From Thiogranum sp. (GTDB taxonomy: Bacteria > Pseudomonadota > Gammaproteobacteria > DSM-19610), in assembly GCA_030148805.1 (NCBI GenBank), contig JASBSS010000021.1, positions 1 through 36,949 on the forward strand: a DNA stretch of 36,949 bases, in the 5' to 3' direction. Shown piece after piece: positions 21,852 through 29,643 of the stretch. A program made the position numbers and the translations under genes. The first letter of the stretch is position 1. Each line of letters begins with the position of its first letter. The notes beneath the pieces are model-generated. The model saw only the letters and a program-made list of their open reading frames with translations. It had not been told where the DNA came from and ran no database searches.

Positions 21852-22463
21852 ATGGACGATCTGACCCGACGCCAGGCCGAGATCCTCGCCCTGATACAGG
21901 AATACGTGAACGACGAAGGCTATCCGCCGACGCGCATGGAAATCGCCCAGGCCTTCGGCTTCCGCTCGCCCAACGCGGCCGAGGAGCACCTGCGCGCTCT
22001 CGAGCGCAAGGGCTATATCGAACTGCTGCAGGGCTCGTCGCGCGGTATCCGCGTGCTGGAGGACGAAAGCGAGCCCGAAGGCATCCCCGTGGTCGGCCGG
22101 GTCGCCGCCGGCGAACCCATCCTGGCCGTCGAACATGTCGAGGACCACTATCCCGTCGACCCCGGCCTGTTCCACCCGCGCGCCCACTACCTGCTACGGG
22201 TGCGCGGCATGAGCATGAAGGACATCGGCATCATGGACGGCGACCTGCTCGCCGTGCACCGCACGCGCACCGCGCAGAACGGCCAGATCGTGGTGGCGCG
22301 GCTGGACGAGGAGGTCACCGTCAAGCGCTTTCGCCAGCGCGGCTCCATCGTCTATCTGTTGCCGGAGAACGAGGACTTCGAGCCCATCCGCGTCGACCTG
22401 CGCGAACAGTCCCTGGCCATCGAGGGGTTGGGCGTCGGCGTGCTGCGCAACCAGTCGCTATGA
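21852..22463 (+). CDS. lexA: SOS repressor LexA
   Basis: The 203-residue protein has the winged [22 protein letters not shown] and [14 protein letters not shown]. The cleavage site is G-R-V-A-A-G-E-P (Ala-Gly bond). The catalytic serine lies in R-G-M-S-M-K-D-I-G and the lysine in E-V-T-V-K-R-F. RecA-stimulated self-cleavage lifts repression of SOS genes. It is preceded by two LexA boxes, so it is autoregulated. It overlaps imuA by four bases (ATGA), putting that gene under direct SOS control. Confidence 0.98.
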   Translation: MDDLTRRQAEILALIQEYVNDEGYPPTRMEIAQAFGFRSPNAAEEHLRALERKGYIELLQGSSRGIRVLEDESEPEGIPVVGRVAAGEPILAVEHVEDHYPVDPGLFHPRAHYLLRVRGMSMKDIGIMDGDLLAVHRTRTAQNGQIVVARLDEEVTVKRFRQRGSIVYLLPENEDFEPIRVDLREQSLAIEGLGVGVLRNQSL

Positions 22464-23131
22464 ACGCCCCCATCGGCACGGCCCCCCTGACCGGCTGGCG
22501 GGAAGCCTCGCCGACGCCTGCCGCCGACGCGCTTTCCACGGGCCACGGCGAACTCGATGCCTTGCTGCCCGCGGGCGGTTGGCCGCGCGCCGCTTTGGCC
22601 GAGATTCTGCTGGCCCCGCAGTGCCTGGGCAGCCTGCGCCTGCTGCTGCCGGCATTGGCGCGGCTCAGCCGCGAGGAGGACCGCTGGTTGTGCTGGGTGG
22701 CGCCGCCGAACCTTCCCTATGCGCCCACGCTGGCCGCCGCCGGTGTCGACCTCTCACGCATCCTCCTGGTCCATCCGCGCGCGCGCCGCGACGGCCTGCG
22801 CGTGGTCGAACAGTGCCTGCGCTCCGGCCGCTGCAGCGCCGTGCTCGCCTGGCCCGCCGTGGGCGAGGCCCCCGTCCTGCGTCGCCTGCAACAGGCCGCC
22901 GCCGCCAGCGACACCCGCGGCTTTCTTTTCCGCCGGCTGCCGCTGGCGAAAAAAACCTCCCCCGTTCCCTTGCGCCTGCGCCTCGACGCCCACATCGACG
23001 GCACCCTGTCGGTCGACCTGCTCGGGCGGCGACAGGACCAGATCATCGGCAGCGCCTGTCTGGGCAGTGCCGGTGCCGTCAATGCCCTGAACGCGGGCGC
23101 CTTTTCTGGGCAGCGGCTGGCTTTGCAGTAA
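22460..23131 (+). CDS. imuA: ImuA (SulA/RecA-like) translesion synthesis-associated protein
   Basis: The 223-residue protein contains [16 protein letters not shown], then [47 protein letters not shown] and R-G-F-L-F-R. This is the ImuA pattern, related to the SulA cell-division inhibitor and to the RecA fold. ImuA normally works with ImuB and DnaE2 in error-prone repair; in this window neither partner follows, and the next gene is a sulfotransferase. A SulA-like role (FtsZ inhibition) is the alternative. Start overlap with lexA makes it SOS-induced. Confidence 0.8.
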   Translation: MNAPIGTAPLTGWREASPTPAADALSTGHGELDALLPAGGWPRAALAEILLAPQCLGSLRLLLPALARLSREEDRWLCWVAPPNLPYAPTLAAAGVDLSRILLVHPRARRDGLRVVEQCLRSGRCSAVLAWPAVGEAPVLRRLQQAAAASDTRGFLFRRLPLAKKTSPVPLRLRLDAHIDGTLSVDLLGRRQDQIIGSACLGSAGAVNALNAGAFSGQRLALQ

Positions 23132-23197
23132 CCGCCTGGCCCGGTGGGTCCTGAGGCAGATGATTCAAGGGGTCGATAGGCGACAAAAAGGAGTACG

Positions 23198-23330
23198 ATA
23201 AAGGGGTAAAGTCAGGGAACTGATTCGAATCCTCGAAGGCGACGGTGGGTATCAGGTGAGGATGAAAGGAGCCACCGACCATTCCGGCATGATGCTAAAA
23301 TGGGTTGGGTTACCGTCGCATCCAACGCGC
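23198..23330 (+). pseudogene. HicA toxin relic (frameshifted)
   Basis: One frame reads V-R-E-L-I-R-I-L-E-G-D-G-G-Y-Q-V-R-M-K-G (from 23211). Another, after a base change near 23270, continues H-R-P-F-R-H-D-A-K-M-G-W-V-T-V-A (from 23273). Joined, they match the HicA mRNA-interferase pattern (E-L-I-x-x-L-x-x-D-G-W, R-x-K-G-S-H, H, x-V-T-V). AAGGAG lies before an ATA (23198), where a start codon may have mutated. No HicB follows. It is a decayed toxin gene and part of the upstream region of the sulfotransferase. Confidence 0.5.
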
Positions 23331-23359
23331 CCCCACCGGGAGCGCCGGAGGCCGAGCCC

Positions 23360-24292
23360 ATGAGCGAGCGCAACCTGCCGGAAAAAACCCGGGAGCTGCA
23401 CAACCACCATTTCGATTCCACCATCTGGAACGATTTCCGCTTTCGCGACGACGATATCATCATCGCCACCTACGCCAAGTCCGGCACCACCTGGATGCAG
23501 CAGATCGTCGCCCAGTTGCTGTTCAACGGCGCCGAGGGCATGGAGGTGGCCGAGATGTCGCCCTGGCTGGACCTGCGCGTGCCGCCCAAGGCGGTGAAAC
23601 TGCCGGCGGTCGAGGCGCAGACCCACCGGCGTTTTCTCAAGACCCATCTGCCCGTGGACGCGCTGGTGTTCTCGCCCCGGGCCAAATACCTCTACCTCGG
23701 CCGCGACGGCCGCGACGTGGTCTGGAGCTTTTACAACCACCACGCCAACGCCAACCAGGCCTGGTACGAGGCGCTGAACGATACCCCCGGCCGGGTGGGC
23801 CCACCGATCGGTCCGCCGTGCGATTCGGTGGTGCAGTATTTCCGCGACTGGCTGGACCGGGACGGCCATCCGTTCTGGCCGCTGTGGGAGAACGTGCGCG
23901 GTTGGTGGGCCATCCGCGAACTGCCCAACGTGCTGCTGGTGCACTTCGCCGATCTCAAGGCAGACATGCCCGGCGAGATCCGCCGCATCGCCGCGTTCCT
24001 CGACACCCCCATCGACGAGTCCCGTTGGGACGACATCCTGCACCATTGCAGCTTCGACTACATGAAGGCCAACGCCTCCAGGAGCGTGCCCCTGGGCGGC
24101 GCCTTCTGGGACGGCGGCTGTGAAACCTTCATCCACAAAGGCACCAACGGCCGCTGGCGCGATGAACTCCCACCCGAGGATGTCGGGCGTTACGAACAGC
24201 GGGCGCTGGCTGAACTGGGGGAGGCATGTGCGCGGTGGTTGGCGAGCGGTGGGCGGGAAACGGTGGCTTGCAATAAAACCCACGCAGGTTGA
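23360..24292 (+). CDS. Sulfotransferase (PAPS-dependent, cytosolic type)
   Basis: From ATG 23360 (GGAGG nine bases upstream) the product is 310 residues. It has the 5'-phosphosulfate loop Y-A-K-S-G-T-T-W-M-Q-Q, the 3'-phosphate region Y-L-Y-L-G-R-D-G-R-D-V-V-W-S-F-Y and the C-terminal H-K-G-T-N-G-R-W-R-D-E, the G-x-x-G-x-W variant of Sulfotransfer_1 proteins. These enzymes move sulfate from PAPS onto a hydroxyl or amine of a small molecule, such as a lipid, steroid or phenol. The acceptor cannot be inferred. It stands alone, between the hicA relic and the OLD-like gene. An in-frame ATG at 23300 belongs to the hicA relic frame. Confidence 0.85.
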   Translation: MSERNLPEKTRELHNHHFDSTIWNDFRFRDDDIIIATYAKSGTTWMQQIVAQLLFNGAEGMEVAEMSPWLDLRVPPKAVKLPAVEAQTHRRFLKTHLPVDALVFSPRAKYLYLGRDGRDVVWSFYNHHANANQAWYEALNDTPGRVGPPIGPPCDSVVQYFRDWLDRDGHPFWPLWENVRGWWAIRELPNVLLVHFADLKADMPGEIRRIAAFLDTPIDESRWDDILHHCSFDYMKANASRSVPLGGAFWDGGCETFIHKGTNGRWRDELPPEDVGRYEQRALAELGEACARWLASGGRETVACNKTHAG

Positions 24293-24371
24293 TTGCAGGA
24301 TAACAAGCGCCTGCGCCAAAAATCGACACGGATCCACTTAGACTTAACGGCCGATGAAGAAGTGATTAGAC

Positions 24372-26060
24372 ATGATCAAAAAGCTAAAACTGAAGTTTGG
24401 TTCACACCAAACACGAAGCCCTCTGAATTTAGATATCACGCCAATTACTGTCTTCGTTGGGCCGAACAACTCTGGAAAGAGTAAAGTCTTAGCTGAGATC
24501 GAGCATTACTGCCGGCATACGTTTGCAAGCCCAGGGGATGTCGTACTGGATACATTGGAGCTAGAAGCGTATGAGCAAACAGCCCTGGAAGCGGAAATTG
24601 CTCGGCTTGAAAAGACTCCGGAGATCGGTGAAACCGTTAACCCAGGGCACATAATTCTAGGGAAAGTGAGCCCACAAGGTAATCAGATCCATCGGGTTCA
24701 ACTCTACAAACAAAGCTTGATTTCGGAAGCAAAAAATCCCCAGTCACAGTGTCATTGCTACTCTCACTTCTTGAGCATGTTTACGGTGAGGATGGATGGA
24801 ACCAATCGGCTCAATTTGTTGAGCGAACAAAGTGCTGGAGATTTACAAGCTACCCCCGAAAACTATTTTGCACATCTGTTTCTTGATAATGAGTTGAGAA
24901 AGCGTGTTAGAGACATCGTTTTTGATGCATTTAAGAAATATTTCGTTATCGACCCCACCAAACTGGGACAGCTGAGAATTCGCCTTTCAGATCGAGAGCC
25001 GTCAGATGAGAGTGAAGAAAAAGGGTGGGAGAAGAGGTCGGTTGATTTTCATAGAAACGCTGTTGAGGTGAAATATGCGAGCGATGGTGTTAAGGCATTT
25101 ATTGGTATTATCGTTACGATTCTTGCAGGTGATCCAAAGATCGTATTGATTGATGAGCCAGAGGCATTCTTACACCCCGCGTTATCGAGCAAACTAGGCA
25201 AAGAGATCGCGAAGGCGCTTCGGGAGTCGGGTAAGCGACTATTTGCAGCTACCCACAGCGCCAGCTTTCTAATGGGGTGTATTCAGTCCGGCTCTCCCAT
25301 GAACGTCGTGCGTCTTACCTATAACTACAGCGAGCCAACGGCGAGGGTTCTTCCAAACGACAAAGTCATTAAATTAATGAGGCATCCCCTGCTTAGATCG
25401 ACAGGCGTTCTTAACGGCCTCTTTTACGAGGCTGTTATTGTGACTGAAGCGGATAGCGACAGAGCCTTTTATCAAGAAATAAACGAAAGGCTCCTACATG
25501 CTAACGACTCTCGCGGAATTCATAGCTGTCTATTCATCAACGCACAAAATAAGCAAACTGTTTGGGAGGTGGTGAAGCCTTTGAGGGAGCTCGGTATACC
25601 TGCGCTCGGAATTGTGGATATCGACGTGATTAAGGATGGCGGCCAGGCTTGGAAAAAGCCTTTGGATGGCGCTTTTATTCCTGCGGCCAGTCACTCATCT
25701 CTATGTGCTCAGCGCGAATCACTGAAGACGTTATTTGATGAAACCTGTCGAGATATGAAGCGTGACGGAGGAATTAACCTTCTGTTCGGCTCGAACCGCG
25801 AAGCATGTGAAAATTTATTTTTTCAGCTTAAAGAATATGGTTGTCTAGTGGTTTCCGGTGGCGAGGTGGAGTCCTGGCTAAGGCATCTTGGTGCATCTGG
25901 GCATGGGTCAAAGTGGCTTATTAATATGTTCGAGAAGATGGGGGATTCTCCGGAGTCGACAAACTACCTGGCACCTGGTGAGGGGGATGTATGGGATTTC
26001 ATAGGGGTGGCGAAGTCTTGGCTTGCCGATCCAAACCGGAAGGGTATCCCAAGCCAATGA
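24372..26060 (+). CDS. OLD-like ATPase with Toprim nuclease domain (candidate defence protein)
   Basis: The 562-residue protein combines an ABC/SMC-like ATPase and a Toprim domain. Walker A is V-G-P-N-N-S-G-K-S (29-37). Walker B is I-V-L-I-D-E-P-E-A-F-L-H-P (about 257-269), followed by an A-A-T-H-S-A-S H-loop. The Toprim core has V-I-V-T-E-A-D-S-D-R-A-F-Y (from about 354, catalytic Glu and Asp) and G-I-V-D-I-D-V-I (DxD, about 414). Proteins of this architecture (OLD nuclease, GajA of Gabija, related AAA_21/Toprim proteins) cut DNA or RNA in phage defence. No UvrD-like GajB, PtuB or reverse transcriptase is adjacent, so this looks like a stand-alone class. The gene is noticeably AT-richer than its neighbours and was probably acquired recently. 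Confidence 0.85.
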   Translation: MIKKLKLKFGSHQTRSPLNLDITPITVFVGPNNSGKSKVLAEIEHYCRHTFASPGDVVLDTLELEAYEQTALEAEIARLEKTPEIGETVNPGHIILGKVSPQGNQIHRVQLYKQSLISEAKNPQSQCHCYSHFLSMFTVRMDGTNRLNLLSEQSAGDLQATPENYFAHLFLDNELRKRVRDIVFDAFKKYFVIDPTKLGQLRIRLSDREPSDESEEKGWEKRSVDFHRNAVEVKYASDGVKAFIGIIVTILAGDPKIVLIDEPEAFLHPALSSKLGKEIAKALRESGKRLFAATHSASFLMGCIQSGSPMNVVRLTYNYSEPTARVLPNDKVIKLMRHPLLRSTGVLNGLFYEAVIVTEADSDRAFYQEINERLLHANDSRGIHSCLFINAQNKQTVWEVVKPLRELGIPALGIVDIDVIKDGGQAWKKPLDGAFIPAASHSSLCAQRESLKTLFDETCRDMKRDGGINLLFGSNREACENLFFQLKEYGCLVVSGGEVESWLRHLGASGHGSKWLINMFEKMGDSPESTNYLAPGEGDVWDFIGVAKSWLADPNRKGIPSQ

Positions 26061-26247
26061 CCGTTTACAACTGTAACACGTGAGCAGCGAGAAGCGACGC
26101 TACTCGTTCTTGGATGCTCAGCCTTTCGAGGCTATGTGTACGCAGCAATCTCAAACGGGTGGTTGCTGGCGGTATTTACGGTGTTTGGAGAAATGGATGA
26201 GATTCTGGATTGATGGGAATAACGGAAGTTCGGGGGCAGGTGAAGTT

Positions 26248-26472
26248 ATGAAAGCGGAATATGATTTTTCGAACATGAAAAGCCGAAAGAATCCCTATGC
26301 GTCCAAATTAAAGAAACAGGTGACCATACGCATGGGCGAAGATGTTATCGAGTATTTCAAGGCAATGGCAGAGGAAACGGGGATTCCCTACCAGAGCCTG
26401 ATCAATCTCTATCTTCGCGATTGTGTTGCCAAGAACAGAAAGCTCAGCATCAATTGGCTGAAAAGGGCGTGA
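26248..26472 (+). CDS. BrnA/CopG-like antitoxin
   Basis: Starting at ATG 26248 the 74-residue product reads Y-D-F-S-N-M-K, then N-P-Y-A-S-K-L-K-K-Q-V-T-I-R-M-G-E-D-V-I-E-Y-F-K-A-M-A, and G-I-P-Y-Q-S-L-I-N-L-Y-L-R. This is the ribbon-helix-helix pattern of BrnA-type antitoxins (K-x-x-x-T-I-R-L, V-x-x-Y-F-K, Y-Q-x-L-I-N). It should bind DNA as a dimer. The expected BrnT toxin is not found upstream (26061-26247 shows only non-homologous sequence). It is an orphan antitoxin behind the OLD-like gene. Confidence 0.75.
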   Translation: MKAEYDFSNMKSRKNPYASKLKKQVTIRMGEDVIEYFKAMAEETGIPYQSLINLYLRDCVAKNRKLSINWLKRA

Positions 26473-26593
26473 CAACCTGACGACCACCTGCTCCATTCTC
26501 GGGCAGGTGGTCGGTGTACGTGAATGAAAAATGCAAGGAAGACAATCTTTATGGCTATGTGGTCATCGAGCACCGGGTGCCTTCTGAGGGAAA

Positions 26594-27157
26594 ATGACCG
26601 AGCCCATCGAATTCGATACCGAACGCCTGCGGTTGCGTCAGTGGTGCGCCGCCGACCGGGAGCCTTTCGCGGCACTCAACGCGGACCCCGATGTCATGGC
26701 GTTCTTTCCGGCGTCGCTCACGCGCGCGGAAAGTGATGCGCTGGTTGATCGTTGTCAGGCGCTGATCGCCGAGCGCGGTTGGGGTTTCTGGGCGGTGGAA
26801 ACAAGCAGCGCACGGGAGTTCATTGGTTTCGCCGGGTTGCACACCCCGGCGCCGGATCTGCCGTGCTCGCCCTGTGTGGAGGTCGGTTGGCGGCTGGCGG
26901 CAAAGCATTGGGGCAGGGGTTTCGCTACCGAGGCGGCGCGGGGCGCGCTTCGGGTTGGGTTCGAGCGGCTGGGATTGCTCGAAATCGTGTCGTTCACCCC
27001 GCTCGGCAATCTCAGATCACGTGCGGTCATGGAAAGACTGGGTATGCAGTACGCAAAGGAAACCTTCGAACACCCTGCGATTCCGGTCGGTCATGGGCTG
27101 CGAAAGCACTGCCTGTACCGGTTGTCGCGCGAGCGATGGCGGGCGACTGGCACATGA
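26594..27157 (+). CDS. GNAT N-acetyltransferase (RimJ/RimL-like)
   Basis: The 187-residue protein begins I-E-F-D-T-E-R-L-R-L-R-Q-W and contains D-P-D-V-M-A-F-F-P, W-A-V-E, I-G-F-A-G-L, V-G-W-R-L-A-A-K-H-W-G-R-G-F-A-T-E-A (acetyl-CoA binding loop) and N-L-R-S-R-A-V-M-E-R-L-G-M. This is the Acetyltransf_3 pattern of enzymes acetylating N-terminal or small-molecule amines. Acceptor unknown. GGAAAATG provides a weak ribosome site. Confidence 0.88.
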   Translation: MTEPIEFDTERLRLRQWCAADREPFAALNADPDVMAFFPASLTRAESDALVDRCQALIAERGWGFWAVETSSAREFIGFAGLHTPAPDLPCSPCVEVGWRLAAKHWGRGFATEAARGALRVGFERLGLLEIVSFTPLGNLRSRAVMERLGMQYAKETFEHPAIPVGHGLRKHCLYRLSRERWRATGT

Positions 27158-27257
27158 GAATGATCTCTTCTCTGGCATGCAAAGGCGTCGCTTGGTTCTG
27201 TTTTGTCGCCCAGGTTATGGTGACCGTCCTGCGTGGTACGGAGGGTGGTGGGCTGAC

Positions 27258-27806
27258 ATGAGATGGAAAGGCATTCATCACGTCGAGTTTTCGGTTCTCG
27301 ATTACGAACAGTCCCTGGCGTTTTTCGACAAGATGTTCGGGTGGCTTGGCTACAAGAGCTTCTGGACGCTGGATATCGGTTATCGCTCGACGTATTACAT
27401 GGCGCGGTTTCCGCTTTTCCATAGCTACATCGGCATTCAACCCGCGCAAGCGGGGGGCAAACTGGATTCGACGAGGCGCCAGCCGGGTATTCACCACATC
27501 GCGCTCTGGGCCAGAAATCGGCGGGAGGTCGACGAGTTCCATCAAGGGTTTTTGTTGCCCCATGGCGTGGAGGTGACCGATCCACCGGCCGAGTATCCGG
27601 TGTACACGCCGGGCTATTATGCGGTTTTCTTCAATGATCCGATTACCGGCCTGCACTTCGAGCTCAGCCACACGCCGCTTGTTCCTTCCCTCGCGGCCTA
27701 TAGAAGGTGGGTCGGTGCCCTCAAAGAAGAAGGGAAGCGACATCCGCAGTGGAAGCGACCACCCTGGAAGGAGGCGATGCGTGCACTTCCTTCAAAAACG
27801 GAGTAG
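27258..27806 (+). CDS. VOC-superfamily (glyoxalase/dioxygenase fold) protein
   Basis: From ATG 27258 the 182-residue product shows the VOC fold: G-I-H-H-V-E-F-S-V-L-D-Y-E-Q-S-L-A-F-F at the start (metal His), and G-I-H-H-I-A-L-W-A-R in the second half, with Y-A-V-F-F-N-D-P-I-T-G-L-H-F-E-L carrying the metal Glu. VOC proteins include glyoxalase I, fosfomycin resistance enzymes and dioxygenases; the substrate is not evident. GGAGGG upstream is rather distant. The reading frame is open further 5', but that part is out-of-frame GNAT sequence. Confidence 0.8.
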   Translation: MRWKGIHHVEFSVLDYEQSLAFFDKMFGWLGYKSFWTLDIGYRSTYYMARFPLFHSYIGIQPAQAGGKLDSTRRQPGIHHIALWARNRREVDEFHQGFLLPHGVEVTDPPAEYPVYTPGYYAVFFNDPITGLHFELSHTPLVPSLAAYRRWVGALKEEGKRHPQWKRPPWKEAMRALPSKTE

Positions 27807-27946
27807 GCATTGATAATGCCGTCAACAAGAACTGGCTCTGACCTTCCTGCCGGGGACGCCCCACGGCCGCTAGCACCTCGATCTGCTCCGCGCGCCCGGA
27901 GGAAAGATTGCCGCAAGAATGCGTGTTGTCGCCAGGGAATAACGCC

Positions 27947-28183
27947 GTGAAGACTACAAATTATTTCCAGTCCCTTCGAGGTCGCCCGGATCGGGCCATC
28001 ATCAAGCACGAGTGGATTCAGTACGTTATGGATAATCCCGAGCGCGAACACATTCAAGCTGACGGAAGAATCCGCAAATGGGCTAAAATCGGCGAATATG
28101 GAGACCGATACCTAAGGGTGATTCTGTTGCCGGATGGGGCGACCGTACATAACGCGTTTTTTGACCGAGGATTTAAGGAATGA
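27947..28183 (+). CDS. DUF4258-like small protein (probable toxin of a TA pair)
   Basis: From GTG 27947 the 78-residue product contains R-G-R-P-D-R-A-I-I-K-H-E-W-I-Q-Y-V-M-D-N-P, then Q-A-D-G-R-I-R-K-W-A-K-I, Y-L-R-V-I-L-L and V-H-N-A-F-F-D-R. The arrangement R-P-D-R, I, G-R-I-R, L-R-V, H-N-A-F-F-D-R belongs to a small family often found immediately before DUF2283 proteins, resembling RelE-fold toxins in size and fold signals. The stop overlaps the next ATG by four bases (ATGA). A toxin role is inferred from this arrangement. Start: GTG 27947 preceded by AGGGAA; no ATG fits. Confidence 0.65.
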   Translation: MKTTNYFQSLRGRPDRAIIKHEWIQYVMDNPEREHIQADGRIRKWAKIGEYGDRYLRVILLPDGATVHNAFFDRGFKE

Positions 28184-28377
28184 AAGTCAAGTATTTTGAC
28201 GATACAGACACTCTATACATTGAATTTCGTGATAGCGAAATAGTTGAGTCTAAGGACCTTGACGAAAATACGGTTCTAGATGTGGACGCGAATGGTAATG
28301 TATGTGCCATCACCTTCGAACATGCCAGCCAAAGGACGGATGTGCGTCAGCTTACGGTAGAAGGTATAGCGGCATAA
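28180..28377 (+). CDS. DUF2283 protein (probable antitoxin partner)
   Basis: The 65-residue acidic protein reads M-K-V-K-Y-F-D-D-T-D-T-L-Y-I-E-F, then V-E-S-K-D-L-D-E-N-T-V-L-D-V-D and G-N-V-C-A-I-T-F-E-H-A. This is the DUF2283 signature (Y-D-x-x-x-D-x-L-Y-I and the D-x-x-G-x-V-x-x-I-x-x-x-x-A). It is translationally coupled to the preceding basic protein, consistent with a toxin-antitoxin pair in which the acidic partner neutralises the basic one. Experimental proof for this pair is not known to me. Confidence 0.8.
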   Translation: MKVKYFDDTDTLYIEFRDSEIVESKDLDENTVLDVDANGNVCAITFEHASQRTDVRQLTVEGIAA

Positions 28378-28478
28378 CAACTGTTGAGCGCCCCTGCCGG
28401 GGCTCGGAAGCTACTTCCGGTCAGACGCAAACTTCGCAAGATCCGGAACAACGCTTCAAGACATTGTGCTCGGGGCCC

Positions 28479-28601
28479 GAGTTCAAAGTGCTTTTGGTTA
28501 TTCATGCTGAACTTAGGGAAAACCGTATTCGCATCATCTCCGCCCGGAAAGCGGATCGCGGTGAAACCCGGCAGTACCATCAAGGCCTAGGCTATGAGTG
28601 A
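28479..28601 (+). pseudogene. BrnT toxin relic (C-terminal part only)
   Basis: About 40 codons ending at 28601 read V-L-L-V-I-H-A-E-L-R-E-N-R-I-R-I-I-S-A-R-K-A, then E-T-R-Q-Y-H. The R-I-I-S-A-R-x-A and E-x-x-x-Y elements are the catalytic C-terminus of BrnT ribonucleases. The N-terminal half (W-D-x-x-K-x-x-x-N-x-x-K-H-G) is missing; the sequence before 28479 is unrelated. It overlaps the BrnA gene, as in intact brnTA operons. Confidence 0.7.
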
Positions 28602-28842
28602 AGATTTCAGTAAAGGAAAGCGTGGTGCCGTTGTCAAACCCGATCCGAACAAGCTTCGGATCACCATTCGGCTGGACGCGGACATCGTTGAGCACTTCAA
28701 GAGCCTGGTCCACGCCGCGGGGGGCGGGAACTATCAGTCTCTCATCAATGAAGCCCTGCGCGAGCACATCAAGGCCCACGACAAGTCGTTGGAAGATGCG
28801 CTGCGCAAGGTGATCCGGGAAGAATTGAAACAGGCTGGGTGA
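28594..28842 (+). CDS. brnA: BrnA-family antitoxin
   Basis: The 82-residue product contains D-P-N-K-L-R-I-T-I-R-L-D-A-D-I-V-E-H-F-K, then N-Y-Q-S-L-I-N-E-A-L-R-E-H-I, the BrnA ribbon-helix-helix core, with a helical tail (L-E-D-A-L-R-K-V-I-R-E-E-L-K). BrnA autoregulates brnTA and blocks the BrnT RNase. Its start lies inside the end of the BrnT relic. With the toxin truncated, it survives as an orphan that could still bind DNA or protect against a related toxin elsewhere. Confidence 0.8.
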   Translation: MSEDFSKGKRGAVVKPDPNKLRITIRLDADIVEHFKSLVHAAGGGNYQSLINEALREHIKAHDKSLEDALRKVIREELKQAG

Positions 28843-28877
28843 AGGGTATCGGGCTGCGGCCCGCTGCGGCGCGGCAA

Positions 28878-28901
28878 CGCCGGTGCCGGCCAGCACCGGC
28901 G
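28878..28901. other. Strong GC hairpin
   Basis: CGCCGGTGC and GCACCGGCG form a perfect 9-bp stem with loop CGGCCA, 35 bases after brnA. There is no T-tract, so it is not a standard terminator. It may stabilise mRNA ends or be a repetitive extragenic palindrome-like unit. Confidence 0.4.
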
Positions 28902-29019
28902 TGGTAATCGATCGGCTCCCGGTCGATCCCGCTGACCACAAGACCGGCAGCCCTACTACTCCCAGGCCCCGTTCTCCTCTATGATGCCCTGACCCTGAAC
29001 CGCCCTGTGGGGGCGCCCC

Positions 29020-29610
29020 ATGCCCGCTACCGCATCGACCCGCCGCGCGCTCTACGCCCTGACCATTTTTCTCAGCTCTGCCGGCCTGATGGCGCTGGAG
29101 ATCGCCGCGGCGCGCCTGCTGGCGCCTTACATCGGGGTGTCGTTGTACTCCTGGACCACCATCATCGGGGTGGTGCTGGGCGGGCTGTCGCTGGGCAACT
29201 GGCTGGGCGGGGTGTGGGCGTATCGCGGCGCCGGCGAGACCGCGGCCGGGCTGACGCTGGGCGCCGGCGCGCTGGCGTGTCTGGCGGTGTTGCTATTGCT
29301 GACGCTGGTCGCCGTCCCGCTGCAGAACAGCGAGCTGGGTCTGCTGACGATCCCCTTCCTGTTCGTGGTGGCGTTGTTTTTTCTGCCGAGTCTGTTGCTC
29401 GGCGTCGTCACGCCGCTGCTGACGACGCTGGCGCTGCGCAGCGGCGCTCGCACCGGTCGAACAGCTGCTCTCGCCGCTGATTTTCAGGGTTCTGGGAAGG
29501 TAGGGACGGCGCCGCCAAAGATGGCCTGCGGAGCGGCCCGCCGCCGACCGGCCGGGTGGGCGGGGACCCGGCAGCGCGACAGCGGGGAGCGGGCCAGGAC
29601 CGGGGCGTGA
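29020..29610 (+). pseudogene. Spermidine synthase-like membrane protein, truncated
   Basis: The frame encodes about 145 residues of a polytopic protein: L-S-S-A-G-L-M-A-L-E-I-A-A-A-R-L-L-A-P-Y-I-G-V, then S-L-Y-S-W-T-T-I-I-G-V-V-L-G-G-L-S-L-G-N. These are the first transmembrane helices of fused MFS/spermidine-synthase-like proteins. After about 29460 the sequence loses membrane character and continues as GC-rich non-coding DNA with a chance tail. The methyltransferase-like spermidine synthase domain that should follow is absent. The gene has thus been cut by a deletion or insertion. Confidence 0.7.
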
Positions 29611-29643
29611 GGACTCGCCACCCTGGAAGCCAGGGGGCCGTAG
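29461..29643. other. GC-rich non-coding segment between two gene fragments
   Basis: No supported coding frame. The stretch is G-rich and contains a CCCTGG/CCAGGG hairpin (29622-29636). It joins a truncated 5' gene fragment to an unrelated 3' fragment, so it may be the scar, or the inserted sequence, of a rearrangement. Any RNA function is speculative. Confidence 0.35.

Noticed and set aside
26061-26247. A BrnT toxin upstream of the first BrnA-like gene
   Set aside because: The translated frames show neither the W-D-x-x-K start nor the R-I-I-S-A-R end of BrnT.
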